Origin: Cytobacillus gottheilii
Lineage (GTDB): Bacteria > Bacillota > Bacilli > Bacillales > Cytobacillaceae
Assembly: GCF_001636345.1 (NCBI RefSeq)
Contig: NZ_KV440945.1
Coordinates: 2,933,354 to 2,997,353, forward strand
Reading direction: 5' to 3'
DNA length: 64,000 bases
Shown here: one piece after another, positions 63,944 to 64,000 of the stretch
Numbering within the stretch: the first letter of the stretch is position 1
Layout: each line of letters opens with the position of its first letter
The notes under the pieces: generated by a model
Database searches by the model: none
What the model saw: the letters and a program-made list of their open reading frames with translations, nothing else
What the model was told of the DNA's origin: nothing
Program-made: the position numbers and the translations under genes

Positions 63944-64000
63944 ATGTATGGATATGGCGGATACGGATATGGTTGTTCTTACCCAGGTTATGTAGCTGGT
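63944..64000 (+). CDS. YjcZ-type small Gly/Tyr-rich sporulation protein, N-terminus only
   Basis: The first 19 codons read MYGYGGYGYGCSYPGYVAG and run off the window. A strong GGGAGGT site lies seven to eight bases upstream. Gly/Tyr-rich starts of this kind are typical of the YjcZ family of short spore-associated membrane peptides, which continue into a hydrophobic C-terminus. That part is not visible, so the call is provisional. No clear promoter seen upstream. Confidence 0.6.
   Translation, partial: MYGYGGYGYGCSYPGYVAG

Overview
The window is a piece of a low-GC Gram-positive chromosome from the family Bacillaceae (Bacillus sensu lato). The protein families, AGGAGG-type ribosome binding sites, many TTG and GTG starts and dense intrinsic terminators all point there. 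Gene order is nearly that of the Bacillus subtilis pdh-to-pbpB region, read in reverse. I cannot name the species.

Layout, left to right. 1-3.4 kb: start of the division/cell-wall cluster (mraZ, rsmH, ftsL, 5' part of pbpB) with a six-box MraZ operator. 4-7 kb: bshC (bacillithiol), a DUF3397 membrane protein, panE. 7.2-10.4 kb: a three-subunit acyl-CoA carboxylase with two CcpA-type sites. 10.8-26 kb: the ylb block (ylbP, ylbO, rpmF, ylbN, tmcAL, ylbL, ylbK, ylbJ, coaD, rsmD, ylbG, ylbF, ylbE, ylbD, ylbC, ylbA) plus a few unassigned genes. 26-35 kb: caa3 oxidase and heme A genes (ctaG, F, E, D, C, B and divergent ctaA). 35-47 kb: pyc, ftsW and the yla block (ylaN, ylaL, ylaK, ylaJ, ylaI, ylaH, typA, ylaF). 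47-56 kb: the ykt genes, speA, the SR1 dual-function RNA locus, a DUF3055 gene, a polysaccharide deacetylase and slp. 55.4-57.2 kb: an intact IS1182-family insertion sequence. 57.2-64 kb: pdhDCBA, ykyA and the start of a small glycine/tyrosine-rich spore-type protein.

Most genes are conserved housekeeping genes for central carbon metabolism (pyruvate dehydrogenase, pyruvate carboxylase), aerobic respiration, CoA and bacillithiol synthesis, RNA modification, cell division and sporulation. The most interesting content lies between genes. An SR1 locus (peptide SR1P) sits beside speA with three CcpN-like boxes, a sigma-A promoter and a cre site in order. The insertion sequence has an inverted repeat that would hide its transposase start in read-through transcripts, and it ends 3 bp past the pdhD stop. 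Two structured RNA candidates lie at about 19.1-19.3 kb and 33.5-33.6 kb. The divergent ylbN/ylbM promoters share a -35 region. Three families of dispersed non-coding repeats are also present. I see no rRNA, tRNA, CRISPR array or prophage.
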